Shown here piece after piece: positions 1 through 7,737 of a DNA stretch of 35,356 nt. Under the pieces are notes generated by a model, which saw only the letters and a program-made list of their open reading frames with translations, had not been told where the DNA came from and made no database searches. The stretch's first letter is position 1. The number at the start of each line of letters is the position of its first letter. The stretch covers positions 1-35,356 of the forward strand of contig NZ_JABVAX010000021.1 of NCBI RefSeq assembly GCF_013404595.1. Reading direction: 5' to 3'. The position numbers and the translations under genes are program-made. Origin of the DNA: Jannaschia marina. GTDB lineage: Bacteria > Pseudomonadota > Alphaproteobacteria > Rhodobacterales > Rhodobacteraceae.

Positions 1-14
1 CGGACGCGCCGGGC

Positions 15-686
15 TCAGGCCTCCGCCGGGGCCTCGCCCATCAGCGTCTCGTGCCGGGCGATCGCGACCAGGATGTCGTCGTAGTATTCGAGCTGCCCCT
101 CGTGCAGCACCAGCCCGCTCTGGCAGAAGGTGCGCATCTCCCGCATCGAATGGCTGACCATGATCGCGCCCGCCCGCACCATCCGCGCCTGGAAGACGGC
201 GCGGCTCTTGCGCTTGAAGCGGGCGTCGCCCACCGCCGTCACCTCGTCGATGAGATAGGTGTCGAAGGGGATGCCCATGGCCACCCCGAACGCGAGCCGC
301 GACTTCATCCCAGAGGAATAGCTGCGCAGGGGCATGTGATAGTGCCGCCCGATCTCGGCGAAATCCTCCACGAAGGCCTCGAGCGCGTCGCTGTCGACGC
401 CGTAGGCGCGCGCGAGGAACCGGGTGTTCTGCAGCCCCGTGAGGTCGCGGTGGAAGGAATTGGCCCCGCCCACCGGCCAGGACATGCGCCCCTCGACCGT
501 CACCCGCCCCGCGGACGGCTGCATCCGCCCGGCGATGATCTTGAGGAGCGTCGACTTGCCCGCCCCGTTGCGCCCCAGGAGGCCGAAGGCCCGGCCCCGC
601 GGCAGCGAGATCGTCAGGTCCGAGATCACCTCCCGGTACTGGCCCCGAACCCAGAACCCCTTGGACAGGTTCTCGATATGGATCAC
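15..686 (-). CDS. kpsT: Capsular polysaccharide ABC exporter, ATP-binding subunit (KpsT/Wzt type)
   Basis: This 223-aa ATPase would power export of a lipid-linked capsule-type polysaccharide across the inner membrane with a KpsM permease. The ABC motifs are complete: Walker A GRNGAGKST at residues 38-46, signature YSSGMKSRL at 123-131, Walker B TYLIDE at 143-148 and the switch histidine in MVSHS at about 179. The length is that of short KpsT ATPases without the C-terminal sugar-binding domain of Wzt. The start is a GTG, 10 bp after the kpsE stop, so the two genes are surely co-transcribed. The partner permease lies divergently just beyond kpsE. The family call is firm; the exported glycan cannot be read from this gene. 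Confidence 0.93.
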   Translation of the reverse strand: MIHIENLSKGFWVRGQYREVISDLTISLPRGRAFGLLGRNGAGKSTLLKIIAGRMQPSAGRVTVEGRMSWPVGGANSFHRDLTGLQNTRFLARAYGVDSDALEAFVEDFAEIGRHYHMPLRSYSSGMKSRLAFGVAMGIPFDTYLIDEVTAVGDARFKRKSRAVFQARMVRAGAIMVSHSMREMRTFCQSGLVLHEGQLEYYDDILVAIARHETLMGEAPAEA

Positions 687-696
687 CGGACCGCCC

Positions 697-2070
697 TCAG
701 CCCCGGTCGCGCAGGCTGTAGTAGACGAGCGCCGCCACCGCCCAGAGGGTCAGCGAGAAGAAGGCCGTCAGCGCCAGCACCAGGAGCCGCCGCGGATATT
801 CGGCGCGCTGCGCCAGGGTGGGCGAGATGTAGGTGGCGAGGTAGAGATGCTGCCGCTCGGCGTTGGAGCGCGCGGAATCGAGCGCGGTGAGCGCGGCGCG
901 ATAGGTCTCCTGGGCGAATTCCTGCTCCACCTGCAGCGCCTCGTACTGGCGCAGAAGCTCGGGGTAGTCGGTGTTGTCGACGGTGACGTTGCGCGCCGCG
1001 AAGCTCTCGCGCTCCTCGGCGATGCGGGCCTCGATCACGGAGATGCGGCGGCGCTGCTGCTGCACGCGGGGGTCGCTCTCGTTGCCGGCCTGGATCAGGA
1101 GGTCGAACTCGACGAGCGCCTCGGCGAGCTGTTGCTGAAGCGTGCTGAGCACGCCCATCCGCCCCTGGATGTCGGCCAGCGGGTCGAGGATCTGGGTGCG
1201 CGCGCGGAAGGCGGCGAGCTCCTCGCGGGTGGCGATCAGCCGGGCCTGGACCGCCTCGAGCTCGTTGCGGGCGCTCGCCATGCTGTCGCGGCGCGCGGTC
1301 TCGTTGAGCGTGTTGATCATCGCCTCGCTCTCGCTGACGACGAGGCGGCTGATGCGCTGCGCCGTCTCGGCGTCGCGGGCGCGCACCTCCACCATCAGAA
1401 GGCCCGTGCCCTTGTCGTAGGTCGTGCGCACCATCCGCTTCCAGAACCACAGCAGGTCCTCGATCGTGGCGTCGGGCCAGAGCGAGAAGACCGGATCCGT
1501 CTCCCAGGTGGCGCTGTAATGGGCGCGCAGGTCGACCTGCGCGTCGATGCGCGCGACGATCTCCTGGCTGCGGATGAACTCGTAGAGCACGTCGGAATTG
1601 ACGCTCCCGCCGGTGCCGCCGACGATCTGGGTGATCCCGCCCAGCAGCTCGGTGGCCGAGCTCGTCTCGTTGCTGCGCACGGTGAAGGCCGCGGTCGAGG
1701 CGAACTGATCGAGCGCGCGGGTGTAGAGATAGCCCCCCGTCGCCACGACCGGCAGCGCCACCACCAGAAGGAAGGCCAGCAGAAGCCCCCAATGGCGCCG
1801 GCGCCGGCGCATCGGCGGGGCGACGGGCGGCACCTGGGAGACGGCTTCCAGAAGCTCCTGATGGGCGCGCTCCTCGCGCAGGGCCTCGGTCTCGGCGCGC
1901 CTGAGGGCCCGGGCCCGCTCGCGCTTGCGCAGGTATTTCTCGTGCCACTCCTCGACGAAGGCGTCCCGCTCCTCCTCGCTGGAGAACGTTTTGCTTTCCA
2001 GGATCTTTTCGAGTTTCGCGGCGATCTTGGGGTCGTCGATTTCCCGGTAGGGGTCGGTCTCGGAGGTCAT
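697..2070 (-). CDS. kpsE: Capsule polysaccharide export inner-membrane protein (KpsE/Wzz-like polysaccharide co-polymerase)
   Basis: A 457-aa protein with the polysaccharide co-polymerase layout: a charged cytoplasmic N-terminus (about residues 1-93), a first membrane helix (about 94-112), a long periplasmic region rich in predicted coiled coil (about 220-400, many Q/E/R heptads), and a second membrane helix (about 427-450) before a short basic tail. In KpsE-type proteins this links the ABC transporter to the outer-membrane exporter. The frame stays open upstream, but the ATG at 2070 is chosen because it starts a charged N-terminus; the upstream extension is low-complexity GC-rich sequence. 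It leads the kpsE-kpsT operon and is divergent from kpsM with about 145 bp between starts. The outer-membrane partner (KpsD/Wza) is not in the window. Confidence 0.88.
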   Translation of the reverse strand: MTSETDPYREIDDPKIAAKLEKILESKTFSSEEERDAFVEEWHEKYLRKRERARALRRAETEALREERAHQELLEAVSQVPPVAPPMRRRRRHWGLLLAFLLVVALPVVATGGYLYTRALDQFASTAAFTVRSNETSSATELLGGITQIVGGTGGSVNSDVLYEFIRSQEIVARIDAQVDLRAHYSATWETDPVFSLWPDATIEDLLWFWKRMVRTTYDKGTGLLMVEVRARDAETAQRISRLVVSESEAMINTLNETARRDSMASARNELEAVQARLIATREELAAFRARTQILDPLADIQGRMGVLSTLQQQLAEALVEFDLLIQAGNESDPRVQQQRRRISVIEARIAEERESFAARNVTVDNTDYPELLRQYEALQVEQEFAQETYRAALTALDSARSNAERQHLYLATYISPTLAQRAEYPRRLLVLALTAFFSLTLWAVAALVYYSLRDRG

Positions 2071-2215
2071 GTCTTGCCTTCGCGAATGTCTTGGCTCAGA
2101 AAATCGGCTGTCCCACGCGCCCGACAGCGCCGCAACGCTACTGTCCGGCACCCGCAAAGGCCAGCCCCGCCGCGTCCGCCGCGCACGGGTCCGCCGCCCG
2201 CCCGAGGAGCCCGCC

Positions 2216-3043
2216 ATGGCGCCCCCGACCGTCCCCCCCCTCCCCGGCCCCGCCCCGCACGTCCCCGCGCGGCGCAACCGCCTGGCCGAGAGCCTGCGCT
2301 CGATCGCCGCGCTCGTCCTGCGCGAGATGTCGACCCGCTACGGCCGCACGCCCGGAGGCTACATCTGGGCCCTGCTCGAACCCCTGGGGATGATCCTCAT
2401 CCTGTCCTTCGCCTGGTCGATCCTGGCCAGCGTGCCGACCCTCGGGACGAGCTATTTCCTCTTCAAGGCGACGGGCTTCATGGTGCTGCAGATGTTCCTC
2501 ATCAACGCCAACCAGGTGGGGCGGGCGATGAAGTTCTCGCGCGCGCTCCTGTTCTATCCGCAGGTCACCTGGCTCGACGCGCTCCTGGCGCGGTTCCTGC
2601 TCAACACGCTGGTGGTGACGCTGGTGACGACGATCATCCTCACCGGCATCCTGATCTTCGAGGACGTGAAGACGATCCTCGACTTCGGCGACATCTTCCT
2701 GGCCATGGGGCTCGCCGCGCTCATGGGGCTCTCGGTGGGGACGCTCAACTGCTACCTGTTCCAGCGCATCCCCGTCTGGGAGCAGATCTGGGCGATCGGC
2801 ACGCGGCCGATGTTCCTGATCTCGGGGGTGGTCTTCATCTACGAGAACCTGCCCGACATGGGCCAGGCGGTGCTGTGGTGGAACCCCGTGCTGCATCTCG
2901 CCGGCCTCATGCGCGACGGCTTCTATCCGCTCTATCACCCCGAATACGTCTCTGGCCTCTATATCGGGCTCTGGATCTTCGTTCCCATGACGCTCGGGAT
3001 GCTGCTCCTGCGGCAGTACTACCGCGACCTGATGAACCTCTAG
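2216..3043 (+). CDS. kpsM: Capsular polysaccharide ABC exporter permease (KpsM/Wzm type)
   Basis: A 275-aa ABC-2-type membrane protein. A short cytoplasmic N-terminus (ALVLREMSTRYGRTPGGYIW, typical of KpsM) is followed by about six hydrophobic segments. Examples are MILILSFAWSILA, LLNTLVVTLVTTIILTGILI, IFLAMGLAALMGLSVGTLNC and LYIGLWIFVPMTLGMLLL. The ATG at 2216 is preferred over an upstream ATG in the same frame because a GAGGAG ribosome site sits 7 bp before it and the KpsM homology begins soon after. It would pair with the KpsT encoded on the other strand. Its stop overlaps the stop of the convergent HIT gene by 4 bp. Split kpsE-kpsT versus kpsM transcription is less common than a single kpsMT unit. 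Confidence 0.92.
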   Translation: MAPPTVPPLPGPAPHVPARRNRLAESLRSIAALVLREMSTRYGRTPGGYIWALLEPLGMILILSFAWSILASVPTLGTSYFLFKATGFMVLQMFLINANQVGRAMKFSRALLFYPQVTWLDALLARFLLNTLVVTLVTTIILTGILIFEDVKTILDFGDIFLAMGLAALMGLSVGTLNCYLFQRIPVWEQIWAIGTRPMFLISGVVFIYENLPDMGQAVLWWNPVLHLAGLMRDGFYPLYHPEYVSGLYIGLWIFVPMTLGMLLLRQYYRDLMNL

Positions 3044-3519
3044 GGCCGGGCTCCCGGCGCGAGCCTCCCCATCAGCGCGGCCAGCGTCGCCTCCGCGGTC
3101 GGCGCGGGGCCGATCGCCGGGGGACCGGGCCAGGCCGCGTCTTCCCAGGTGCGCCCGGCGAGCCGCACGGGGGCGTCGTAGCGGGGCAGGATGTGGAAGT
3201 GGACCACCGGGTCCTGCATCATCAGGCAGAGCACGTTGATCCGCACCGCACCCAGCCGGTCCCGCGCCAGCCGCTCGGCCAGGCTCAGTCCCGCGGCGAG
3301 GCCCGCCCCCTCCTCGGGCGTGAGCCGCGCGAGATCCTGCACCCCCGAAGCCGCGCTCAGCACCATCGCGCCGGCCGTGATCTGCTCGGGGCGCAGCGAC
3401 AGCACCCAGCCGCCGGCCTCCGCGAGCGTCAGGTCATCCAGGCGGAACTTCGCGCGGAAAGCGGCCAGATCGGCGGAAATGCCCGAATTAGAGCCTGTTT
3501 CAGTGTCTTTTCCGCTCAT
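3040..3519 (-). CDS. HIT (histidine triad) family protein
   Basis: A 159-aa protein with the HIT signature near the C-terminus, VVHFHILPRYD. HIT proteins are nucleotide hydrolases or transferases acting on nucleotidyl-phosphate bonds such as ApppA or adenylylated intermediates. In the HxHxHxx triad the first histidine position is Val here, while the second (the nucleophile in HINT/FHIT) and third are kept. The gene is downstream of, and overlaps by 4 bp (ATGA), the TagD-like cytidylyltransferase, so the two are translationally coupled. Its first codons overlap a 29-bp element repeated at the end of repA (see repeats). It may process a nucleotide by-product of sugar or glycerol activation, but that is inference. 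Confidence 0.72.
   Translation of the reverse strand: MSGKDTETGSNSGISADLAAFRAKFRLDDLTLAEAGGWVLSLRPEQITAGAMVLSAASGVQDLARLTPEEGAGLAAGLSLAERLARDRLGAVRINVLCLMMQDPVVHFHILPRYDAPVRLAGRTWEDAAWPGPPAIGPAPTAEATLAALMGRLAPGARP
3476..3504. repeat. Boundary repeat, copy in the HIT gene start
   Basis: A 29-bp stretch identical at 26 positions to 8668-8696. On the minus strand it is read in frame as codons 6-15 of the HIT gene (ETGSNSGIS). The same frame near repA would read ETGSDTGIS. A looser, AT-rich relative occurs at 4339-4364 inside the glycerophosphotransferase gene. Confidence 0.6.
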
Positions 3520-3974
3520 CCCGTCCGCCCCGTCTCCTCGGGCAGGGCCTGCAGCCCGGCCGCGCGCAGCGCCGAGGAGGAGACATGGCCTGTATAGGGG
3601 AAATAGACGATCTCCACGCCCCGGGGCGCGAAGACCGCCTCGAGCGCGACCCAGGCCGGATGCCCCTTCCAGTCGTCGCCCACGAACATCACGTCGAAGC
3701 CGAGCGTCGCCTGCGCGGCCGCCTTGTCCATGTCGGTCTGCGCCACCACCCGGTCGACGCAGCGCAGCGCGCCGACGATGGCCATGCGCTCGGCTTCGGG
3801 GATGACGGGAGGCCGCCCCTTGCGCGCGGCGGCGAGCGCGTCGGTCGTCACCCCCACGATCAGATGGTCGCAGGCCGCCCGCGCCCGCGTCAGCAGGTTC
3901 AGATGGCCGATGTGGAACATGTCGTAGACGCCGGCGGTATAGCCGATCCGGGGCGTCTGTGGCGGCGTCGGCAT
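3516..3974 (-). CDS. Glycerol-3-phosphate cytidylyltransferase-like protein (TagD family)
   Basis: A 152-aa member of the HIGH-motif cytidylyltransferases. Residues 10-24 read IGYTAGVYDMFHIGH, with the HIGH motif at 21-24; MFVGDDWKG is at about 96-104; the C-terminal GHVSSSALR (129-137) matches the phosphate-binding RTxGISTS-like segment. TagD-type enzymes make CDP-glycerol from CTP and sn-glycerol-3-phosphate in the cytoplasm; length and motifs fit that better than FAD or ADP-heptose synthetases. The ATG at 3974 is chosen because homology begins six residues later, although the frame is open for about 1.4 kb further upstream. It is divergent, by about 87 bp, from a TagF-like glycerophosphotransferase, the enzyme expected to use CDP-glycerol. 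That pairing strongly supports the substrate call. Confidence 0.85.
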   Translation of the reverse strand: MPTPPQTPRIGYTAGVYDMFHIGHLNLLTRARAACDHLIVGVTTDALAAARKGRPPVIPEAERMAIVGALRCVDRVVAQTDMDKAAAQATLGFDVMFVGDDWKGHPAWVALEAVFAPRGVEIVYFPYTGHVSSSALRAAGLQALPEETGRTG

Positions 3975-4061
3975 GGGCGATCCTGCGGTGGCGGCGTCGG
4001 GGCCAACCTGCCAGCCGCGCGGGGCGGAGACAAGCGGCCGGCGGCGGGCTATAGCGGGCCC

Positions 4062-5330
4062 ATGGCCCCTGCCCTGCCCGTCCCCCTCGCCCGCGCCGCG
4101 GCCCTCGCCCGCCGCGCAGCCTGGTCGCTCGGCCCCCTGCGCGTGCCCCCGCCCCCGCCCCTGCCCCGCGGCCGGCCGATCCGCGTGGGCTTCGTGGTCT
4201 GCGAGCCGGGGAAATGGGGGCTCGGATCGCTCGTCGCGGCCCTCGACGCGACCCCCGGCTTCGAGGTGCGGATGTACCCCGCGCTCTCGGACGCGGGCCT
4301 GCGGCTGCCCCGGGCGCGCCGGGCCGCGACCTTCCGCGAAAACAGAGCCTATTTTGGGGATATTGCGCCCATCGGAGCCGATCTCTACGACCCCGCGACC
4401 GACCGGATGGCCCCGCCCGGGACGATCGGCTGCGACATCGCCTTCCTGCAGCAGCCCTGGGGGATGCGCGACCTGCCGCGCCGGCTCGCCGGGCGGCTGC
4501 GCACGGCCTACGTCCACTACGGGATGCCGGTGATCGCGAACGACTGGATGCAGTTCGGCCTGCGCGACTTCCACCCCTGGCTCTGGCGGCATTTCGTGCC
4601 GACCGAGACCCATGCCGCCGCCATGGCCGCCCGCCCGGGGCCCCGCCCGCCCCATGTGGTCGTCACCGGGCACCCGAAGTTCGACGCCTATCTCGCCCCC
4701 GCCCCCGCGCGCGAGACGGGGCCCTGGCCCGGCCCCCCGGGCCGCAGGCGGGTGATCTTCGCGCCCCACCACGGGCTCGACGCCGGTTCGCTCGGGCTCG
4801 GCACCTTCGCCTGGTCGGGCGAGGCCATGCTGGAGCTCGCGCGCGCCCATCCCGACATCGACTTCCTGCTGCGGCCCCATCCGCTGATGGAGACGGGGCT
4901 CGCGCGCGCCGGGCTCATGGATCCCGCCGGCTGGGCCGCCTACAGGCGCGGCTGGGCGGCGCTGCCGAACGGCGCGCTCTCGGAGGGGGGCGGCTACATG
5001 GCGGCCTTCCGCACCTCCGACGCGCTCGTCACCGACAGCGGGTCGTTCCTGGCCGAATACCTGCCGACGGGGTGCCCGGTCATCCGCCTCGAACGCGAGG
5101 GCGCGGCCCCGCTCAATACCTTCGGCGAGAGCCTCGCGCCGGGGTTCTACCGCACCGATACCCGCGCGGGGCTCGCCCGGTTCTTCGAGCGGGTGGTGCG
5201 CCGCGGCGACGACCCGCTGGCCCCCGCGCGCGCCGCGGCGGCCGCCCGGCTCACCCCCTTCGCGCGGCCCGCCGCCGAAACGATCGTCGAAAACCTGCTC
5301 GTCTCGCGCGACGGGTCGCGTTGCGATTGA
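4062..5330 (+). CDS. CDP-glycerol:polymer glycerophosphotransferase-like protein (TagB/TagF family)
   Basis: A 422-aa cytoplasmic protein with a GT-B-like layout typical of the CDP-glycerol glycerophosphotransferase family. There is an N-terminal Rossmann-like half (IRVGFVVCEPGKWGLGSL), VVTGHPKFDAYL in the middle, then RRVIFAPHHGLD, FLLRPHPLMETGL and the conserved SDALVTDSGSFLAEYLPTGCPVI. The last two are the HP and S/TD...S segments that bind CDP-glycerol in TagF. The start is the ATG at 4062; the frame is open upstream but that part overlaps the divergent TagD-like gene. It probably adds glycerol phosphate to the capsule-type polymer, either as a main-chain unit or as a side group; which one cannot be decided here. 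Residues about 92-99 are encoded by an AT-richer patch resembling the short boundary repeat. Confidence 0.8.
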   Translation: MAPALPVPLARAAALARRAAWSLGPLRVPPPPPLPRGRPIRVGFVVCEPGKWGLGSLVAALDATPGFEVRMYPALSDAGLRLPRARRAATFRENRAYFGDIAPIGADLYDPATDRMAPPGTIGCDIAFLQQPWGMRDLPRRLAGRLRTAYVHYGMPVIANDWMQFGLRDFHPWLWRHFVPTETHAAAMAARPGPRPPHVVVTGHPKFDAYLAPAPARETGPWPGPPGRRRVIFAPHHGLDAGSLGLGTFAWSGEAMLELARAHPDIDFLLRPHPLMETGLARAGLMDPAGWAAYRRGWAALPNGALSEGGGYMAAFRTSDALVTDSGSFLAEYLPTGCPVIRLEREGAAPLNTFGESLAPGFYRTDTRAGLARFFERVVRRGDDPLAPARAAAAARLTPFARPAAETIVENLLVSRDGSRCD

Positions 5331-5373
5331 ACCCCGGGCGCGGGCACGCGATAACCCGGCGACCTCCACCACG

Positions 5374-6075
5374 ATGACACGATCGAAGATGCAGATGAAA
5401 AAGGGCTTCCGCGCCTGGAAGCTTCTCCGCGACATCCACAACCGGCTCCGCTACGGGCGCAACGCCCCGCTGACCGACCAGCGCCTGTGGGTCGACCCGC
5501 GGCAGATCACCCATACGCTCTACCGGGTCGTCGACGGGCGGCGCGTCTCCTATCGCCGCTCCTCGGCGCATGTGCTCGACGGGGACTGGGACCTGCCGGA
5601 GAACCTCACCCCGATCGAGGATCTGCCCAAGATGCAGGTCTGCCGGCGGCGCTTCGTCGAGGGCATGACCTGGCACGAGGCCGGGGCCTACCGCCCCCTG
5701 CTCCACCGCATCCGCAAGCAGGGCGCGGCGGACGGCTGCACGACCCTCGAGGAGATCAAGGCCCGCTACCGCGGAGTCGACAGTCTCTATGAAACGATGG
5801 CGCGCACCCGGACGCTGCGGATCCGCAAGCGCGTCAACCCCGGGACCCGGCGCGAGTTCGGCGGCATCCTCATCCACATCGACCGCAACGGGCGGGGCAT
5901 CATGGGCGGCGGCGGGATGCACCGGCTGGCGATCTCCAAGATCCTCGAGCTCGAGGAGATCCCGGTGCAGGTCGGGCTCGTGCACCGGCAGGCCGTCGCG
6001 GACGGGCTGATCCCCGGGATGCGCCACCGCGGGCGGCGCGGCGCGGTCCCGGACGCCGTCGGGGACGCGCCCTAG
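5374..6075 (+). CDS. Hypothetical protein with a C-terminal ParB/Srx-like signature, in a glycan cluster
   Basis: A 233-aa basic protein of unknown function. Residues about 164-204 (GGILIHIDRNGRGIMGGGGM, then HRLAISKILELEEIPVQVGLVH) have the 'G-x-HR-x-x-A-x-x-L-x-x-x-x-IPV' pattern of ParB/sulfiredoxin-like domains. The N-terminal part (HVLDGDWDLP, RRRFVEGMTWHEAGAY) looks like a separate conserved region. No membrane segment or signal peptide is visible. It follows the glycerophosphotransferase by 43 bp on the same strand and ends 3 bp before the convergent rmlB stop. It is not a plasmid partition ParB: there is no HTH domain after the signature, and the true parB is elsewhere in the window. 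ParB/Srx-fold proteins include nucleotide-binding enzymes and kinases, so an enzymatic role in polymer modification is possible. The start could also be the ATG at 5389. Confidence 0.6.
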   Translation: MTRSKMQMKKGFRAWKLLRDIHNRLRYGRNAPLTDQRLWVDPRQITHTLYRVVDGRRVSYRRSSAHVLDGDWDLPENLTPIEDLPKMQVCRRRFVEGMTWHEAGAYRPLLHRIRKQGAADGCTTLEEIKARYRGVDSLYETMARTRTLRIRKRVNPGTRREFGGILIHIDRNGRGIMGGGGMHRLAISKILELEEIPVQVGLVHRQAVADGLIPGMRHRGRRGAVPDAVGDAP

Positions 6076-6078
6076 CCC

Positions 6079-7122
6079 CTAGCCCGTGCCCAGCCGTTGG
6101 CCCACGCCCTGCCGGTCCTGGAGCGCGCGCCACCAGTCCTCGTTGTCGAGATACCATTGCACGGTCCGCTCGAGCCCCTCCTCCACCGTGACCGAGGGCC
6201 GCCAGCCCAGCTCCGCGCGCATCCGCGTCGGATCGATGGCATAGCGCGCGTCGTGGCCGGGGCGGTCGGTCACGAAGGTGATGAGGTCGGCGTAGGAGGT
6301 GCCGTCGGCGCGGGGCCGCTTGGCGTCGAGCGTGGCGCAGAGGGTGCGCACGAGCTCGAGGTTCGAGCGCTCGTTCTCGCCGCCGATGTTGTAGCTCTCG
6401 CCCAGGGCCCCCTTCTGCAGCACCGTCAGCAGCGCCTCGGCGTGGTCCTCCACGTAGAGCCAGTCGCGCACGTTCGAGCCGTCGCCGTAGATCGGCAGCG
6501 GCTTGCCGGCGAGGGCGTTGAGGATGATGACGGGGATGAGCTTCTCGGGGAAGTGAAAGGGCCCGTAGTTGTTCGAGCAGTTCGAGAGCACCACCGGCAG
6601 GCCGTAGGTGTGGAACCAGGCGCGCGCCAGATGGTCGGAGGCGGCTTTCGAGGCCGAATAGGGCGAGCGCGGATCGTAGGGCGTCTCCTCGGTGAACTGC
6701 CCCGTGGGGCCGAGCGAGCCGAAGACCTCGTCGGTGGAGACGTGGTGGAAGCGGAAGCCCCCGGGCCGCCCCTGCCCCGCCCAATGGGCGCGCGCGGCCT
6801 CGAGCATGTTGTAGGTGCCGGTGATGTTGGTCTCGATGAAGTCGCCCGGCCCGTCGATCGAACGGTCGACGTGGCTCTCGGCGGCGAGGTGCATCACCGC
6901 GTCGGGGGTATGCTCGGCGAAGACCGCGTCGAGGGCCGCGCGGTCGCGGATGTCCGCCTGCACGAAGGCGTAGTTCGGGTCGTCCGCGACCGCGGCCACG
7001 TTTTCCAGGCAGGCGGCATAGGTCAGCGCGTCGAGGTTGACGACGGAATGGCCGGCGGCGATGGCCCGGCGCACGACGGCCGAGCCGATGAACCCGGCGC
7101 CGCCGGTGACGAGAATCTTCAT
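6079..7122 (-). CDS. rmlB: dTDP-glucose 4,6-dehydratase
   Basis: A 347-aa extended short-chain dehydrogenase that converts dTDP-D-glucose to dTDP-4-keto-6-deoxyglucose. The NAD-binding motif GGAGFIGS lies at residues 7-14. The HVSTDEVFG segment and the catalytic YSASKAASD (Tyr-x-x-x-Lys) are present, as are [17 protein letters not shown] and [16 protein letters not shown], all hallmarks of RmlB. A GAAGGA ribosome site precedes the ATG by about 6 bp. The gene starts 3 bp after rmlC and closes the rmlD-rmlC-rmlB operon. Its product is the branch-point substrate for RmlC and for the DegT aminotransferase encoded 12 kb away. Confidence 0.96.
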   Translation of the reverse strand: MKILVTGGAGFIGSAVVRRAIAAGHSVVNLDALTYAACLENVAAVADDPNYAFVQADIRDRAALDAVFAEHTPDAVMHLAAESHVDRSIDGPGDFIETNITGTYNMLEAARAHWAGQGRPGGFRFHHVSTDEVFGSLGPTGQFTEETPYDPRSPYSASKAASDHLARAWFHTYGLPVVLSNCSNNYGPFHFPEKLIPVIILNALAGKPLPIYGDGSNVRDWLYVEDHAEALLTVLQKGALGESYNIGGENERSNLELVRTLCATLDAKRPRADGTSYADLITFVTDRPGHDARYAIDPTRMRAELGWRPSVTVEEGLERTVQWYLDNEDWWRALQDRQGVGQRLGTG

Positions 7123-7125
7123 GGA

Positions 7126-7683
7126 TTATCCTTCCCAGACAAAGGGGCTTTCGAAATCTTCAAAGGCGATGGCATCGGCATCCTTGCCCGACAGGAGCGG
7201 CGAGCCCTCGAGCCCCCAGTCGATGCCCAGACTGTCCCAGCGGACCGAGTGTTCGTGCCCCGGCGCGTAATAGGCGGTGCATTTGTAGAGGATCTCGGTG
7301 TCGAACCGCCGGGTGATGAACCCGTGGAGGAAGCCCGGCGGAATCCACAGCTGCACCGCGTTCTCGAACGACAGCTCCGCCCCGAACCACTGCCCGTAGG
7401 TGGGCGAGCCGCGGCGGACGTCGACGACCACGTCGTAGAAGGCGCCGCGGCCGCAGCGCACGAGCTTGCCCTGCGCGTGCGGCGGGGCCTGGAAATGCAG
7501 CCCCCGGAGCGTGCCCGCCCCGTGGGAGAGCGAGTAGTTGTCCTGCACGAACTCGGGCAGATGCACGCCCGCCTCCTCCAGCGTGCGCCGGTTCCAGCTC
7601 TCGGCGAAGAACCCGCGGGTGTCGCCGAAGCGCTTGGGCGTCAGCTTCAGCAGCCCCGCAAGGGGTGTCTCTTCGATCAGCAT
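7126..7683 (-). CDS. rmlC: dTDP-4-dehydrorhamnose 3,5-epimerase
   Basis: A 185-aa cupin-fold epimerase of normal length for RmlC. The conserved active-site segment GTLRGLHFQAPPHAQGKLVRC is visible, with the catalytic His in RGLHFQ, followed by VVVDVRRGSPTYGQW, WIPPGFLHGF and YKCTAYYAPGHEHSVRWD; the last holds the conserved Tyr and Asp residues. It converts dTDP-4-keto-6-deoxyglucose to dTDP-4-keto-L-rhamnose in the cytoplasm. It lies 54 bp downstream of rmlD and 3 bp upstream of rmlB on the same strand. Confidence 0.96.
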   Translation of the reverse strand: MLIEETPLAGLLKLTPKRFGDTRGFFAESWNRRTLEEAGVHLPEFVQDNYSLSHGAGTLRGLHFQAPPHAQGKLVRCGRGAFYDVVVDVRRGSPTYGQWFGAELSFENAVQLWIPPGFLHGFITRRFDTEILYKCTAYYAPGHEHSVRWDSLGIDWGLEGSPLLSGKDADAIAFEDFESPFVWEG

Positions 7684-7737
7684 GGGGGGCCTCGCGTGGG
7701 TGGTCGGGGTGGGTAAAGGGCAGGGGACCGGGGCTTG

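Noticed and set aside
424..3597. A 1057-codon plus-strand frame across the kps genes
   Set aside because: It is Arg/Pro/Gly-rich with no domain and runs opposite or out of frame to kpsT, kpsE and kpsM, which are clear homologues.
5374..6075. Second plasmid-partition ParB
   Set aside because: Only the short ParB/Srx-like signature is present at the C-terminus; there is no helix-turn-helix domain and no parA neighbour.
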